64,000 bases of DNA from positions 1-64,000 of the forward strand of contig NZ_CP017243.1 in NCBI RefSeq assembly GCF_001908375.1. The letters are read 5' to 3'. The stretch is from Rhizobium etli 8C-3. GTDB lineage: Bacteria; Pseudomonadota; Alphaproteobacteria; Rhizobiales; Rhizobiaceae. Each line of letters begins with the position of its first letter. The stretch's first letter is position 1. A program made the translations under genes and the position numbers. This document shows positions 27,162-37,809 of this stretch, piece after piece. Under the pieces are notes generated by a model that did no database searches, had not been told where the DNA came from, and saw only the letters and a list, made by a program, of their open reading frames with translations.

Positions 27162-27935
27162 TCAAAGCAGACTACCCTGTTCCACCGGCTCTCCGGATTT
27201 CGACACGATCGTAGATCCGTATGGTTCGCGTGAAGAAATGATGAGCGCATCATTCTGTAGTGGTCGAGCGAGGTGCTTTGCCTCGTCCCAAGGCGCCCGC
27301 ATCCAGATGTCGGTTTCTTCCTTTGTCAGCAACAGTACCGGCATGGCCTTCTCGTGGATGGGCTTGACGAGATCGTTGGGATCCGTGGTGAGAAACCCAT
27401 AGAGGTCGTCAGTGGTCAGGCCGTCCCTGACCTTCCGCACGCTTTTCCACTGCGGCACATGAATGCCCGCAAAGAACATCAGCGATTTCGCCTCATCGCG
27501 GGCAAACCAGGTATTGGGTACCTTGCCGCCGGTTTCCTGGCTTGCCGGATCCGGTTCGGCAAAGCTTGTGACCGGGACCAGGCATCGATGCTCGATGCCA
27601 AACCATCGTGTCCAGTGGGGAAGGTTAAGCTTGCGGACATTGGTCACGCCCCGGTCCGGTTCCATGCGGATGAGCTCGTCCATTTCGACTGCCTGACCCT
27701 TGGCTCTCAGTTTCTCCGCCCGAGCTTCCGCAGCCTTCTTTTGCACGAAAATCGGCGATGGCAGGCCCCAGCGCGCATGCACGAGCTGCTTTCTTCCGTC
27801 AGCCGTGTTGCGGACGACCGGCCCCATCTGGTCGGGGTTCATCTGATAGGCCGGCATCAGATTGATCAGGCTTTCGGCATCCTGGGCCCACTTCGCGACC
27901 CAGTCCTTGTCTTCCATCCGGTAGAGATTGCACAT
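27162..27935 (-). CDS. SOS-response-associated peptidase (SRAP, YedK/HMCES type)
   Basis: 257 aa beginning MCNLYRM, so Cys2 becomes the N-terminal residue after Met removal, as required for the covalent link to abasic DNA. Other family residues are visible: N33 (YQMNP), E127 (VTSFAEP) and H194 ([12 protein letters not shown]). Known family members cap abasic sites in single-stranded DNA. It lies in the same block as a DNA ligase and the imuAB-dnaE2 operon, in line with a damage-tolerance role. No LexA box was seen directly upstream. Confidence 0.92.
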   Translation of the reverse strand: MCNLYRMEDKDWVAKWAQDAESLINLMPAYQMNPDQMGPVVRNTADGRKQLVHARWGLPSPIFVQKKAAEARAEKLRAKGQAVEMDELIRMEPDRGVTNVRKLNLPHWTRWFGIEHRCLVPVTSFAEPDPASQETGGKVPNTWFARDEAKSLMFFAGIHVPQWKSVRKVRDGLTTDDLYGFLTTDPNDLVKPIHEKAMPVLLLTKEETDIWMRAPWDEAKHLARPLQNDALIISSREPYGSTIVSKSGEPVEQGSLL

Positions 27936-27995
27936 CCAACGCCATCCACGTTCGCAAGGTCGTGGAAGACAATCTAACGGACGATACCGATTTCG

Positions 27996-29063
27996 CTAGT
28001 CGAGCGTGAAGACGTCGGCATTGTCCTGACGTTCCCGCAAGCCCTTGTAGGATGGATGCCGCAGTTTGCCGTCTCCGGTCCAGGCCCGAAACTCGATCTC
28101 GGCGATCAAGGTCGGCGCGACCCAGACGATGTCAGCTTTCCCGGCGAAGGACACAGGTGGCTGCTTTTGCTTCCAGCGCAGATTGTCGAGCGTCTTGCGC
28201 AGCCTATCCATCTCGGCTTGCTTGAAGCCCGTGCCGACGCTCCCAACATGAACAAGATCATGGTCGCGGTAGGCGGCAAGCACGAGAGACCCGAAGCCGC
28301 CAAGCGACGCCGTGGATGGCTCATAGCCGACGATCATGAAGGCTTCGCTCTCAACGCATTTGACCTTCACCCAGTCGCCGGTGCGGCCGGAGCGATAGGG
28401 CTGATCGAGGTTCTTGCCGACGATGCCTTCGAGACCAAGGCGGCAAACGTTCTCAAGCAGGACAGCGGGATCCGCGTCGAACGTCTCCGAAAGACGGATG
28501 GCGCCATCTTTCTCGGTGAGCGTATCCTCAAGAAGATGCCGGCGCGAGCGGTATTCGATCCCGCGCAGATCATGGCCGTCGAGATAAATTAGATCGAAGG
28601 CGTAGAGAATGGCGTCCGAGGCGCGGTTGCCAGCGGCCTTTCCAGAAGCGCCGAGCGATTGCTGCAGCAGCTCAAAATCCGGTCGCCCTTCTTGGTCAAG
28701 CACCACCGCCTCGCCATCGATGATCATCGTCGCCGGCCCGAGCGCCCGAGCGGCCTCTGCTATATCAGGAAAGCGATGCGTCCAATCATGGCCACCACGT
28801 GTAAGGATGCGCACACCTTGCGGCTCGATATGGACCGCCAGGCGATAGCCGTCCCATTTCAGCTCCCAGCTCCACTGATCACCTTTTGGCGGATGTGCCT
28901 TCAGCTCAGCCAGCGCTGGCTCAACCCGATCGGGCATGGGATCGAAAAGCAGCTGTGGCTGTGCCGGATTGCGTTTCCTGCGTGGCTTCGAGCGGATCGG
29001 AGCTTCGCCGTCACGAAGAAGCGGCTTTGTTCTAGGTGGGTTTGACCTGGGAGGCTTTGTCAT
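27996..29063 (-). CDS. ATP-dependent DNA ligase (LigD ligase-domain/LigC-like)
   Basis: 355 aa from the ATG at 29063 (MTKPPRSNPP); a longer frame to 29162 adds an unlikely tail. Adenylation lysine K69 lies in ELKWDGYRL. Further motifs are GGHDWTHRFPDI, IDGEAVVLD, YAFDLIYLDG, EGIVGK and DWVKVKC, followed by the OB-fold with GGFGSLVLAAY. No polymerase or phosphoesterase domain is present, so it is a stand-alone ligase of the bacterial end-joining type. It is transcribed away from imuA. Plasmid-borne copies are common in rhizobia. Confidence 0.92.
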   Translation of the reverse strand: MTKPPRSNPPRTKPLLRDGEAPIRSKPRRKRNPAQPQLLFDPMPDRVEPALAELKAHPPKGDQWSWELKWDGYRLAVHIEPQGVRILTRGGHDWTHRFPDIAEAARALGPATMIIDGEAVVLDQEGRPDFELLQQSLGASGKAAGNRASDAILYAFDLIYLDGHDLRGIEYRSRRHLLEDTLTEKDGAIRLSETFDADPAVLLENVCRLGLEGIVGKNLDQPYRSGRTGDWVKVKCVESEAFMIVGYEPSTASLGGFGSLVLAAYRDHDLVHVGSVGTGFKQAEMDRLRKTLDNLRWKQKQPPVSFAGKADIVWVAPTLIAEIEFRAWTGDGKLRHPSYKGLRERQDNADVFTLD

Positions 29064-29249
29064 GGCTGAAGTGCAGCACAAAAAGCTTAAGAACATTGCG
29101 ACGAACTGACTTCTTTCCCCGCTATCCACCGGCAGGGCCCAAACGCCCGGAAACTGCGCCAAAAATTCTTTTCGGCCTTACGCGATTGATTCCGTTCGCA
29201 ATCTTCAAGATCGCTAATGCTAGGCGAATATTCCTACGCTCAATGTGTC

Positions 29250-29284
29250 TTGACTCTTTGCTGGCACAAGAACAGATAGTGAAC
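29250..29284 (+). promoter_or_regulatory. Promoter with LexA box upstream of imuA
   Basis: GAAC-AGATAGT-GAAC at 29270-29284 is the reverse complement of the alphaproteobacterial LexA motif GTTC-N7-GTTC. A -35-like TTGACT sits at 29250-29255, so the box overlaps the expected -10 area. It lies 61 bp before imuA and should repress the mutagenesis operon until DNA damage. Confidence 0.82.
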
Positions 29285-29345
29285 ATATCGCCCGCCCGAC
29301 ATGATGTCGATCCCGCCAACGCGACCTTGAAGGGAGCCGTGAACG

Positions 29346-30122
29346 ATGAATGCTGCCCGTGCCACGAGGGCCCCTGAGGAGGTTTCCGATGTGATCGCCA
29401 ATCTGCGCGAGCGCATCGCATCAATGGAGGGTGCGCAGGCCAGACGTGCCGGCTGTCTGCCCTTCGGTCTGTCGGAGATCGATGCGGTCCTGCCGGGCGG
29501 TGGTCTCGCCCATGGAGCGCTGCATGAGTTCGCGGGCGGCGGTTCCGGTACTGTTGATGGCGCGGCGGCGGCACTCTGTGTGGCCGGCATTGCCGCGCGA
29601 ACCAAAGGCCCCGTCGTTTGGTGTTTGACCCGACCGGATCTATTCTTTCCGGCGCTTGCCCAGGTGGGCCTCCATCCCGACCGGGTGATTTTTGTCGAGT
29701 CCGACAGGGAAGAGGATGTTCTGGCCAATATGGAGGAGGGACTGTCGTTCGGCGGTCTCGGAGCGGTCGTCGGCGAACTTGTCCGCCTGCCGATGGTCAG
29801 TTCCCGCCGATTGCAGCTAGCCGCCGAGCGAACCGGGACGATGGCTCTTGCCGTCCGGCGATGGCGACGGCAGACCGAGGCGAATGATTTTGGCCAGCCG
29901 ACGGCGTCAACAACCAGATGGCGGGTCAGTGTGATGCCATCGGAAGAGCTGCCGGTACCGGGGGTGGGCAGGCCTCAATGGTTTCTTGAATTGATGCGCG
30001 TGAAAGCGGGTGAGTGTGCTGAGTTTCTCGTGAGGGCGTGTGATGACAAGGGTCGTCTCGATCTATCTTCCGGATCTGCCGACGGATCGTATTCGGCGGG
30101 CGGATCCCTCCATTTCGCCTGA
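29346..30122 (+). CDS. imuA: ImuA, RecA-like mutagenesis cassette protein
   Basis: 258 aa with GCLPFGLSEIDAVLPGGGLA and HGALHEFAG near the N terminus (about 37-65), typical of ImuA, a RecA/SulA-like protein without a good Walker A motif. It overlaps imuB by 80 bp and opens the imuA-imuB-dnaE2 operon. In studied bacteria ImuA supports damage-induced mutagenesis together with ImuB and DnaE2. The LexA box upstream predicts SOS induction. Confidence 0.92.
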   Translation: MNAARATRAPEEVSDVIANLRERIASMEGAQARRAGCLPFGLSEIDAVLPGGGLAHGALHEFAGGGSGTVDGAAAALCVAGIAARTKGPVVWCLTRPDLFFPALAQVGLHPDRVIFVESDREEDVLANMEEGLSFGGLGAVVGELVRLPMVSSRRLQLAAERTGTMALAVRRWRRQTEANDFGQPTASTTRWRVSVMPSEELPVPGVGRPQWFLELMRVKAGECAEFLVRACDDKGRLDLSSGSADGSYSAGGSLHFA

Positions 30123-31554
30123 ACAGCCAATTGCCGTGATCGCAAGAAGCGGGTCGAAGCGATGGGTTTCGGCTGCCGACCCGGCTGCCCGGGTGGCAGG
30201 CGTGCATGTCGGCATGCCGGCGGCAAAGGCGCAGTCGCTGTTTCATGGCCTGATGATGGTCGACGCGGATATCGAAGCCGATCGGGTAGCCCTCGAACGC
30301 ATCACACTGTGGGCACTAACAATCTATTCGCCGATCGTCGCGATTGACGGGATCGACGGCATCGTGATGGACACCGAAGGCGCCGACCACCTGCAGGGCG
30401 GCGAGCTGCCAATGGTGACAAAGATCGCCAACCAGTTTCTGGGCAGGAAGCTGACTGCCCGCGTGGCGGTCGCCGACAGCTGGGGTGCAGCCCATGCCTG
30501 CGCCCGCGCAATCAAGCGCGAGACGATTGTCATTCCGCCGGGTGAGACAGTGCGGGCCGTCGAAAAGCTGCCTATATCGCTCCTGCGCCTGCCGGCAACG
30601 ATTGTCAGCGATCTCCGCATTCTCGGATTTCAGACGATCGGGGAGCTTGCCAATACCCCGCGCGCGCCGCTGACGTTGCGCTTTGGGCCGGAGGTTGGGC
30701 GCCGTCTCGACCAGATGCTCTGTCGCATCGCCGAGCCGATCAAGCCAATCCGGACGCCTGAGCTGGTCGAAGTCTCGAAAGCCTTCGCTGAACCAATTGG
30801 CGCTGCCGAAACGATCAACAAATATGTCGGCCGCCTCGTCGTCCAACTGGTCGATGAGCTTCAGAAGCGCGGCCTTGGGGTGCGCCGCGCCGACCTGATC
30901 GTCGAGAAGGTCGACGGCACCAGACAAGCCATTCGCGCAGGCACTGCCAAACCTGCCCGCGACGTTGCCTGGCTGACGAAACTGTTTCGGGACCGGACGG
31001 AAAAGATCGAGCCGGGTTTCGGGATCGAGAGGCTCACCCTTGTCGCCGTCATGGTAGAGCCATTGGAGGAGGCGCAGAAAGTCTCTGCTCTGGTCGAGGA
31101 TGACATCACCGATGTGACACCGCTCATCGATATCTATGGAAATCGGGGCCAGCGGGTCTATCGCGTCGCGCCGGTTGCATCCGATGTGCCGGAACGTTCC
31201 GTCCGGCGGATCAGTCCCGTTGCTGAACCGATCCCTGTTGCCTGGGTGAGCCATTGGCGCCGTCCAGTCCGGCTTTTGCCACGACCCGAACTGATCGAGG
31301 CGATTGCGCTGATGCCGGACCGGCCGCCTGTTTCCATCGTCTGGCGCGGCAAGCGCCGTAAGGTCAAACGCGCCGACGGCCCGGAACGCATCTTCGGGGA
31401 GTGGTGGCAGCGTGACGCCGAGATGGAGGCGGTGCGGGACTACTTTCTCATCGAGGACGAGGCAGGCGAGCGCCTGTGGGTGTTCCGCTCCGGCGACGGA
31501 GTGGATCCCGAGACCGGGTCCCATCGCTGGTTCTGCCACGGGATCTTCGCATGA
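30043..31554 (+). CDS. imuB: ImuB, Y-family polymerase-like protein
   Basis: 503 aa from the ATG at 30043 (a GTG one codon earlier is the alternative). The Y-family fold is visible ([40 protein letters not shown], and helix-hairpin-helix-like [18 protein letters not shown]). The start lacks the usual catalytic Asp pattern of active Y polymerases, as is known for ImuB, which bridges DnaE2 to the beta clamp. It overlaps both neighbours and its stop overlaps the dnaE2 ATG. Confidence 0.92.
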   Translation: MTRVVSIYLPDLPTDRIRRADPSISPEQPIAVIARSGSKRWVSAADPAARVAGVHVGMPAAKAQSLFHGLMMVDADIEADRVALERITLWALTIYSPIVAIDGIDGIVMDTEGADHLQGGELPMVTKIANQFLGRKLTARVAVADSWGAAHACARAIKRETIVIPPGETVRAVEKLPISLLRLPATIVSDLRILGFQTIGELANTPRAPLTLRFGPEVGRRLDQMLCRIAEPIKPIRTPELVEVSKAFAEPIGAAETINKYVGRLVVQLVDELQKRGLGVRRADLIVEKVDGTRQAIRAGTAKPARDVAWLTKLFRDRTEKIEPGFGIERLTLVAVMVEPLEEAQKVSALVEDDITDVTPLIDIYGNRGQRVYRVAPVASDVPERSVRRISPVAEPIPVAWVSHWRRPVRLLPRPELIEAIALMPDRPPVSIVWRGKRRKVKRADGPERIFGEWWQRDAEMEAVRDYFLIEDEAGERLWVFRSGDGVDPETGSHRWFCHGIFA

Positions 31555-34500
31555 GCTACGCCGAGCTGCAGGTCACGACCCACTTTTCCTTTCTGCGCGG
31601 CGCCTCCTCTGCACAGGAATTGTTCGAGACGGCGAAACAGCTCGGCATCGAAGCACTCGGCGTCGTCGATCGCAATTCGCTGGCCGGGATCGTCCGCGCC
31701 CTGGAAGCATCTCGCGCCACGGGTCTGCGCCTGGTCGTCGGCTGTCGGCTCGATCTCGCGGATGGGATGTCTGTGCTGGTCTATCCGATGGACCGATCCG
31801 CCTATTCGCGCCTGACGCGCCTCATCACGCTGGGCAAATCGCGCGGCGGCAAGAACAACTGCATCCTGCACTGGGACGATATCGTCGCTTACTCCGAGGG
31901 GATGATCGGCATTTTGGTGCCGGATCTGCCGGATGATCTTTGCGCGATCCAGCTTCGAAAAATGGCTGAGCTGTTTGGTGATCGCGCTTACGTCTCTCTC
32001 TGTCTGCGTCGGCGACCGAACGACCAGTTGCGGCTGCATGAGATTTCCAACATGGCGGCTCGGTTCAAGGTCAGAACCGTCGTCACCAATGATGTGCTGT
32101 TTCATGAGCCGGGCCGGCGGCAATTGCAGGACATCGTTACCTGTATCCGGCACAACACCACGATCGACGATGTCGGTTTCGAGCGCGAACGCCACGCCGA
32201 CCGCTACCTCAAGCCACCGGAGGAAATGGCACGCCTGTTTCCGCGCTACGCGCAAGCACTCGCGCGAACCCTGGAAATCGTGCATCGCTGCAAGTTCTCG
32301 CTTGAGGAGCTGACCTACCAGTACCCGGAGGAAGCCATCGTTCCGGGCAAGGACGCCCAGGCGTCTCTCGAGCATTATGTCTGGGAATGTGCGCCGGACC
32401 GGTACCCGGAAGGTCTGCCGCCGGACGTGTTGAAGACCGTACGCCACGAGCTCGATCTCATCCGCACCATGAAATACGCGCCGTACTTCCTGACGGTGTT
32501 TTCGATCGTGCGCTTTGCCAGAAGCCAGGGCATTCTCTGTCAGGGCAGGGGATCGGCGGCCAACAGCGCCGTCTGCTATATTCTCGGCATCACATCGATC
32601 GACCCCTCGACCAATGATCTCCTCTTCGAGCGTTTCGTCAGCCAGGAACGCGACGAGCCGCCGGATATCGATGTCGACTTCGAGCACGAACGGCGCGAGG
32701 AGGTCATCCAGTGGATCTACAAGACTTATACCAAGGAGAAGGCGGCACTTTGTGCGACCGTCACCCGATACCGGGCCAAGGGCGCAATCCGCGATGTCGG
32801 CAAGGCGCTTGGCCTGCCTGAAGATGTCATCAAGGCGCTGTCGTCAGGCATGTGGTCCTGGTCGGAAGAAATTCCCGACCGAAACATCAGGGAACTCAAT
32901 CTCAACCCGGACGACCGGCGCTTAGCGCTCACCCTGAAACTGGCACAGCAGCTGATGGGCGCGCCGCGTCATCTCGGCCAGCACCCCGGCGGCTTTGTCC
33001 TCACCCATGACCGGCTGGACGATCTTGTACCGATCGAGCCGGCGACGATGAAAGACCGGCAGATCATCGAATGGGACAAGGACGATGTCGAGGCTCTGAA
33101 GTTCATGAAGGTGGATGTCTTGGCGCTCGGGATGCTCACCTGCATGGCCAAGGCTTTTGATCTCATCCGCGAGCACAAAGGGCAGGATCTTGATCTCTCG
33201 AAAATCAGCCAAGAGGATGCGGCGACCTATGCAATGATCCGCAAGGCTGACACGCTCGGCACCTTCCAGATCGAAAGCCGTGCGCAGATGGCGATGCTGC
33301 CGCGGTTAAAACCGCGCACGTTCTACGATCTCGTTGTTCAGGTGGCGATCGTGCGGCCGGGCCCAATCCAGGGCGACATGGTGCATCCCTATCTCCGTCG
33401 TCGCGAAGGCAAGGAGCCCGTCGAGTATCCGACACCCGAGTTGGAGGCGGTGCTCGGCAAGACACTTGGCGTGCCGCTGTTTCAAGAGTCAGCGATGCGC
33501 GTCGCCATGGTCTGTGCCGGCTTTACCGGTGGTGAGGCCGACCAGCTGCGCAAATCCATGGCGACCTTCAAGTTCACCGGCGGCGTCTCGCGCTTCAAGG
33601 ACAAGCTGGTGTCAGGCATGGTCAAGAACGGATATTCGGCCGAGTTCGCCGAAAAGACCTTTTCGCAGTTGGAGGGCTTTGGCTCATACGGCTTTCCGGA
33701 AAGTCATGCGGCCTCCTTTGCGTTGATTGCCTACGCTTCGAACTACATCAAGTGCCATTGCCCCGACGTCTTTTGTGCAGCCCTTCTCAACAGCCAGCCA
33801 ATGGGATTTTATGCTCCGGCCCAGATCGTCGGGGACGCGATCAAGCATGGCGTCGAGGTGCGGCCGGTCTGCGTCAACCGCTCGCGATGGGACTGCACGC
33901 TGGAAAGGATTGGAGGCAGCGATCGTCATGCTGTGCGCCTCGGGTTTCGGCAGGTGAAAGGGCTGGCTGTCGCGGACGCCGCACGGATCGTTGCAGCGCG
34001 CATGAACAACCCGTTCGCCTCAGTCGATGACATGTGGCGCCGGTCTAGCGTGCCGACCGAAGCGCTTGTTCAACTCGCGGAGGCCGACGCCTTTCTGCCA
34101 TCGCTGAAACTCGAACGACGCGATGCGCTTTGGGCGATCAAGGCGCTGCGCGACGAGCCGTTACCCCTGTTTGCCGCCGCCGCCGAACGTGAGGCAACAG
34201 CAATTGCCGAGCAACAGGAGCCGGAGGTGGCACTTCGGCAGATGAACGACGGCCACAACGTGATCGAGGACTACAGCCACATCGGGCTGACTTTGCGCCA
34301 GCATCCGGTCGCCTTTCTGCGCAAGGGCCTGTCGGTACGCAATATCATCACCTGTGCCGAGGCGATGAATGCTCGGGATGGCCGATGGGTTTACACCGCT
34401 GGACTCGTGCTGGTGCGGCAGAAGCCGGGATCGGCCAAGGGTGTGATGTTCATCACCATCGAGGACGAGACGGGTCCGGCCAACGTCGTTGTGTGGCCGT

Positions 34501-34805
34501 CGCTATTCGAGAAGCGTCGGCGTATCGTACTGGGATCCTCAATGATGGCGATCAACGGGCGGATCCAGCGAGAAGGGGAGGTGGTCCATCTCGTCGCCCA
34601 GCAACTCTTCGATCTCTCAGCCGATCTGGTTGGCCTTGCCGATCGAGATACGGAGTTCAGGCTGCCGACCGGGAGAGGCGACGAGTTTGCCCATGGGGGT
34701 GGGCCGGATTCACGTGATCGGCTAAAGCCGGTCGTTCCGCGGGACATGTTCACACCCGATCTTCATATCGATACGCTGAAGGTGAAGAGCCGGAATTTTC
34801 ATTGA
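31551..34805 (+). CDS. dnaE2: Error-prone DNA polymerase DnaE2 (ImuC)
   Basis: 1084 aa from the ATG at 31551, coupled to imuB through ATGA; this start gives the normal N terminus [19 protein letters not shown] of the PHP domain. The catalytic palm carries PDIDVDFEH (371-379) and later QEVAMR-like elements ([20 protein letters not shown]). A C-terminal OB region includes [20 protein letters not shown]. Length is normal for DnaE2 (about 1080). It performs translesion synthesis in the SOS response with ImuA and ImuB. Confidence 0.95.
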   Translation: MSYAELQVTTHFSFLRGASSAQELFETAKQLGIEALGVVDRNSLAGIVRALEASRATGLRLVVGCRLDLADGMSVLVYPMDRSAYSRLTRLITLGKSRGGKNNCILHWDDIVAYSEGMIGILVPDLPDDLCAIQLRKMAELFGDRAYVSLCLRRRPNDQLRLHEISNMAARFKVRTVVTNDVLFHEPGRRQLQDIVTCIRHNTTIDDVGFERERHADRYLKPPEEMARLFPRYAQALARTLEIVHRCKFSLEELTYQYPEEAIVPGKDAQASLEHYVWECAPDRYPEGLPPDVLKTVRHELDLIRTMKYAPYFLTVFSIVRFARSQGILCQGRGSAANSAVCYILGITSIDPSTNDLLFERFVSQERDEPPDIDVDFEHERREEVIQWIYKTYTKEKAALCATVTRYRAKGAIRDVGKALGLPEDVIKALSSGMWSWSEEIPDRNIRELNLNPDDRRLALTLKLAQQLMGAPRHLGQHPGGFVLTHDRLDDLVPIEPATMKDRQIIEWDKDDVEALKFMKVDVLALGMLTCMAKAFDLIREHKGQDLDLSKISQEDAATYAMIRKADTLGTFQIESRAQMAMLPRLKPRTFYDLVVQVAIVRPGPIQGDMVHPYLRRREGKEPVEYPTPELEAVLGKTLGVPLFQESAMRVAMVCAGFTGGEADQLRKSMATFKFTGGVSRFKDKLVSGMVKNGYSAEFAEKTFSQLEGFGSYGFPESHAASFALIAYASNYIKCHCPDVFCAALLNSQPMGFYAPAQIVGDAIKHGVEVRPVCVNRSRWDCTLERIGGSDRHAVRLGFRQVKGLAVADAARIVAARMNNPFASVDDMWRRSSVPTEALVQLAEADAFLPSLKLERRDALWAIKALRDEPLPLFAAAAEREATAIAEQQEPEVALRQMNDGHNVIEDYSHIGLTLRQHPVAFLRKGLSVRNIITCAEAMNARDGRWVYTAGLVLVRQKPGSAKGVMFITIEDETGPANVVVWPSLFEKRRRIVLGSSMMAINGRIQREGEVVHLVAQQLFDLSADLVGLADRDTEFRLPTGRGDEFAHGGGPDSRDRLKPVVPRDMFTPDLHIDTLKVKSRNFH

Positions 34806-34884
34806 GCGATCTGGGTAAATGTCTGGTCGGAGGCGCTATTGGTTCAAAGCGATGTTACTTCTCAGTGGCCACTTCGCTGAAAAT

Positions 34885-35308
34885 CTAGATGTTGACCGAG
34901 GCGTCGGGGAATTTCGCGGTGATCTCGAACGTGCCGCCCAAAGCCTCCATATAGCGTCGCAGGCTGCTGACATAGATATCGCCACGCTGCTCCAGCTTTG
35001 CGACAGCCGGCTGCTTCACATAGAGTGCGCGTGCCAGATCCTGCTGAGTTTTTTCGGGCCACGCGCAGCTCGTGTAGCGCCAAGTCTTCGAGAATTGTCT
35101 TTGTCGCTTCATCTTGCGGGCACGGCCTTCTGGGCCATTCTGTTGTGCAAGGTGTCGGATGAGAAGGGGAGGGAAAGGAAGTTGCTGCCGTTTGGCTTCT
35201 AGAAGCCCCGACTGCCCTTACAATATCGTCCTGAACGGCCTCGATCAGCGTCGTGTACCACTCACCAAACTCGTCGTTTATTGGGGGAACAAGAGGCGTG
35301 CGAAGCAT
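34885..35308 (-). pseudogene. Broken RelE/HigB-type toxin and Xre antitoxin pair
   Basis: The upstream part encodes the start of a toxin (NDEFGEWYTTLIEAVQDDIV). It is then joined by deletion to an antitoxin whose HTH is split by a frameshift near 35060: ILEDLALHELRVARKNSAG in one frame and QQDLARALYVKQPAVAKLEQ with RGDIYVSSLRRYMEALGG in another. The order toxin then antitoxin fits HigBA-like modules. The toxin body is missing, so the module is dead. It lies downstream of, and antisense to, dnaE2. Confidence 0.7.
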
Positions 35309-35543
35309 ACGCTAAGGGCGAACGGAATGAGAATTTAGGCTCCCGCAATGCGACGCTCTCGCTGAGAACGTCGCGCAGTGTTCAGGCACTGTGATGATTA
35401 GTCCGGACCTGCGAGCGAAGCTCGTCTCGTCGCCCAAGAACCTAGAGAATTAGTAACGTAAGGTTGTTACTTAGGTGTATTGGCGGTGGCGAATGTATGG
35501 CGACCGGGCAAATGAATAGACGCTCAATGCAGAAACAGAGAAT

Positions 35544-36653
35544 ATGACCGTACACACTTTCAAATCCTCTTCCAGCTCTCCCGAAATAATTAAGATCAAC
35601 AAAGGCTTAATCCGCGAGAATTACCGGAACCGAAGGCAGACAAATGTGATGGTGGACACCAACATCCTGCTGACGATTGAAATCGCGTATAACGGATCGC
35701 AGCGGCATAAGGACTTGAAAGACGCAGGCATTGTCGATCTGGCAAGGTTGATCGAGACGACGTCAAAATACGGCGTTTTCATATCGCCTGCTGCTGCCTA
35801 CCAGGAGCTTCCGCCGGGGCGACGGGCTCCGGTCGAGGCTGCGTTCGAAAGGTTTTGCAGAGACTACCTGCCCAAGTTCCGGGATGACCCTAACTCAGTG
35901 AAGGTTCCTTTCGCCGGCGAAAGTTTTGAGCCCGAGGCCTTCAGTGCACTATCACCGGAGCGTCAGACGACCATCGCCTGCTCTTATGCGTCACTGCTGG
36001 CCTTAAACATTATTTATCGCCTGGAAGCGTTGGACGGGTTTGAAAAATTCACGCTCTACATCGACTACTGCGAGGAAGTCCTTAACCTCATCAGCCTGAA
36101 GGAATTGTCGATCGCGCGATACGTATTCGCTCCTGAAAAGGGTATGACTGACGTTGTGAGGACGCGGAAGTCGGCCACTGTGAACAATTTCACGAAACTG
36201 AAGAAGGGCGGCGCCAAAGGCTTGACCCGGGTCCAAGAGCTACACCGTATCGCGCTGAACGGTGCTAATGACCTAAAACTGATCTCCGCCGCTGATATCG
36301 TGAATAATTCACGAGAGCAGTTCATGTTTGGAGTGATCGAGCACGATGTGTGGATCGCGACTCGTGACGAAAAACTCTACGAGTTCTGCCGCGCATGTCC
36401 AGGTTTCGTTGGCTGGGGGGCCGGGGGACCCCTTGCCCGCTTCGTTGACACACACGCAGATATAAAAGGCACCCGCTATTGGAAGGACACCATAGACCTG
36501 CAACAGCAAAGGCTCGAAGCGCGTTACGCAACGGTTGATCGAGCCAAGGAAATGGACGACATCGTGGCGGCGGCTTTCAATATTGAAGCTGACCTCTTGG
36601 ACGATAGGGCAATCGGGTACTTTTCAAAGAGATCATGGAGATCTCAAGGGTGA
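35544..36653 (+). CDS. PIN-like domain protein of unknown function
   Basis: 369 aa. NVMVDTNILLTIE (D38 and the following N/T) is the classic first acidic motif of PIN nucleases, and DVWIATRDEKLYEFC (about 267-281) resembles the last conserved acidic strand, giving a complete PIN-like core with a long helical insert. No antitoxin gene precedes it; it stands alone with its own promoter region. RNase activity is plausible. The sequence has more moderate base composition than neighbouring housekeeping-like genes, suggesting transfer. Not recognised beyond the fold. Confidence 0.7.
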   Translation: MTVHTFKSSSSSPEIIKINKGLIRENYRNRRQTNVMVDTNILLTIEIAYNGSQRHKDLKDAGIVDLARLIETTSKYGVFISPAAAYQELPPGRRAPVEAAFERFCRDYLPKFRDDPNSVKVPFAGESFEPEAFSALSPERQTTIACSYASLLALNIIYRLEALDGFEKFTLYIDYCEEVLNLISLKELSIARYVFAPEKGMTDVVRTRKSATVNNFTKLKKGGAKGLTRVQELHRIALNGANDLKLISAADIVNNSREQFMFGVIEHDVWIATRDEKLYEFCRACPGFVGWGAGGPLARFVDTHADIKGTRYWKDTIDLQQQRLEARYATVDRAKEMDDIVAAAFNIEADLLDDRAIGYFSKRSWRSQG

Positions 36654-36723
36654 CGAGCATTTGCGTCTAAAAACCTCGACAGAGCTATGGTCGGCACTGA
36701 GCAGGTAAAAAACCGTGCCACTA

Positions 36724-37636
36724 AGAGTCCGTGCCGAAACTGGTCATGATTGGCGTGCGATGCGTCTGACGAGGATCATGACGGCTGCCGCGTAGAGGAA
36801 AGCGGTGGCGGATTCGATGGTCGCCTCGGCGTCCTTCCATAGCCTGCGGTTACGGCTGATCCAGGCGAAGAAGCGCTCGACCACCCATCGCCTCGGCTGC
36901 ACGGCGAAGCCGATCTGATCGGGCTTTCGCCTGACAATTTCGACTGCAATGGACGTGGCTTCGGCCACGCGCGGGCCTTGGTAGCCTGCATCGGCGAAGA
37001 CCTTGCCGACAAATGGAAATGGCCGCCGCGAGGCTTGCAGCACCGGGCCCGCTCCGTCGCGGTCCTGGATATTGGCCGGATGCGGGAACAGCACCAGCGC
37101 CCGACCGTCGGTGTCGACCAGTGCATGGCGCTTGCGGCCCTTGATCTTCTTGCCCGCATCATAGCCGCGCGGCCCGCCGCTCTCGCAGGTCTTGACCGTC
37201 TGGCTGTCGATGACCGAGGCCGTGGGCGAGGCCTCGCGTCCGCATCGCTGCCGATCCTGCATCAGAAGCTGGTGATTGATCTTCTCGAACAGGCAGTCGT
37301 CGCGGAACCGGCAGAACCACCGGAACACCGTGCTTCTCGGCGGAAAGTCGGACGGCAGAAGCCGCCAGCCGATGCCGCCGCGCATGACATAGAAGATTGC
37401 ATTCATGATCTCGCGCAGCGGCCATCCGCGCGGACGTCCCGTCTTCGCCGCAGCCGGCATCATCGGCGCAATCAAATTCCACTCGCGATCCGTCAGATCG
37501 GTTTCATAACGCAGGCTTTCTCGGTTATGCTGGCGACGGGTAGCTGGCGTCCACATCAGGTCTCTCCGATTAGGCTTCGACACCCAATTCGGAATCACGA
37601 CCGCGCCAGCTACTCAACCCTTTCGAGACGGGCTCT
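36724..37636 (-). mobile_element. IS5-family insertion sequence
   Basis: The transposase gene is flanked by imperfect inverted ends: AGAGTCCGTGCCGAAA at the left (from 36724) and, read inward from the right (to 37636), AGAGCCCGTCTCGAAA. A TA lies immediately outside each end (36722-36723 and 37637-37638), compatible with a TA target duplication seen in several IS5 subgroups. The element appears complete and separates the PIN-like gene from the membrane-anchored protein gene. Confidence 0.75.
36744..37556 (-). CDS. IS5-family transposase
   Basis: 270 aa from the ATG at 37556 (a GTG at 37598 would extend it by 14). A full DDE catalytic triad is visible, numbered on the longer form: D131 in VIDSQTVKT, D203 in FADAGYQG and E241 in WVVERFFAW. 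The N-terminal region LTDREWNLIAPMMP with GRPRGWPLREIMNAI is typical of the family. The frame is uninterrupted, so the enzyme may be active. Confidence 0.93.
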   Translation of the reverse strand: MWTPATRRQHNRESLRYETDLTDREWNLIAPMMPAAAKTGRPRGWPLREIMNAIFYVMRGGIGWRLLPSDFPPRSTVFRWFCRFRDDCLFEKINHQLLMQDRQRCGREASPTASVIDSQTVKTCESGGPRGYDAGKKIKGRKRHALVDTDGRALVLFPHPANIQDRDGAGPVLQASRRPFPFVGKVFADAGYQGPRVAEATSIAVEIVRRKPDQIGFAVQPRRWVVERFFAWISRNRRLWKDAEATIESATAFLYAAAVMILVRRIARQS

Positions 37637-37809
37637 TAGGTATGCTTCCGGATCACCGAGCATGTTTTGTATCGGAGACGTCACCGGGAATATGCCGTGG
37701 ATCTATCAACCGATACAAATATACGTCTATTTCGCTCTCTTCGGGTGGTGCAGTTACATCGGCGTTCAGACAAAGAGAACTTGGTCGAAGTTTCGCGGAA
37801 CTGATAGTG

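Noticed and set aside
30316..31539. Minus-strand frame of 407 codons
   Set aside because: Antisense shadow of imuB.
31440..32687. Minus-strand frame of 415 codons
   Set aside because: Antisense shadow of dnaE2, which has complete catalytic motifs.
35391..35430. Small inverted repeat around GAGCGAAGCTC as an operator
   Set aside because: Too short and imperfect to support, with no positional relation to a start.
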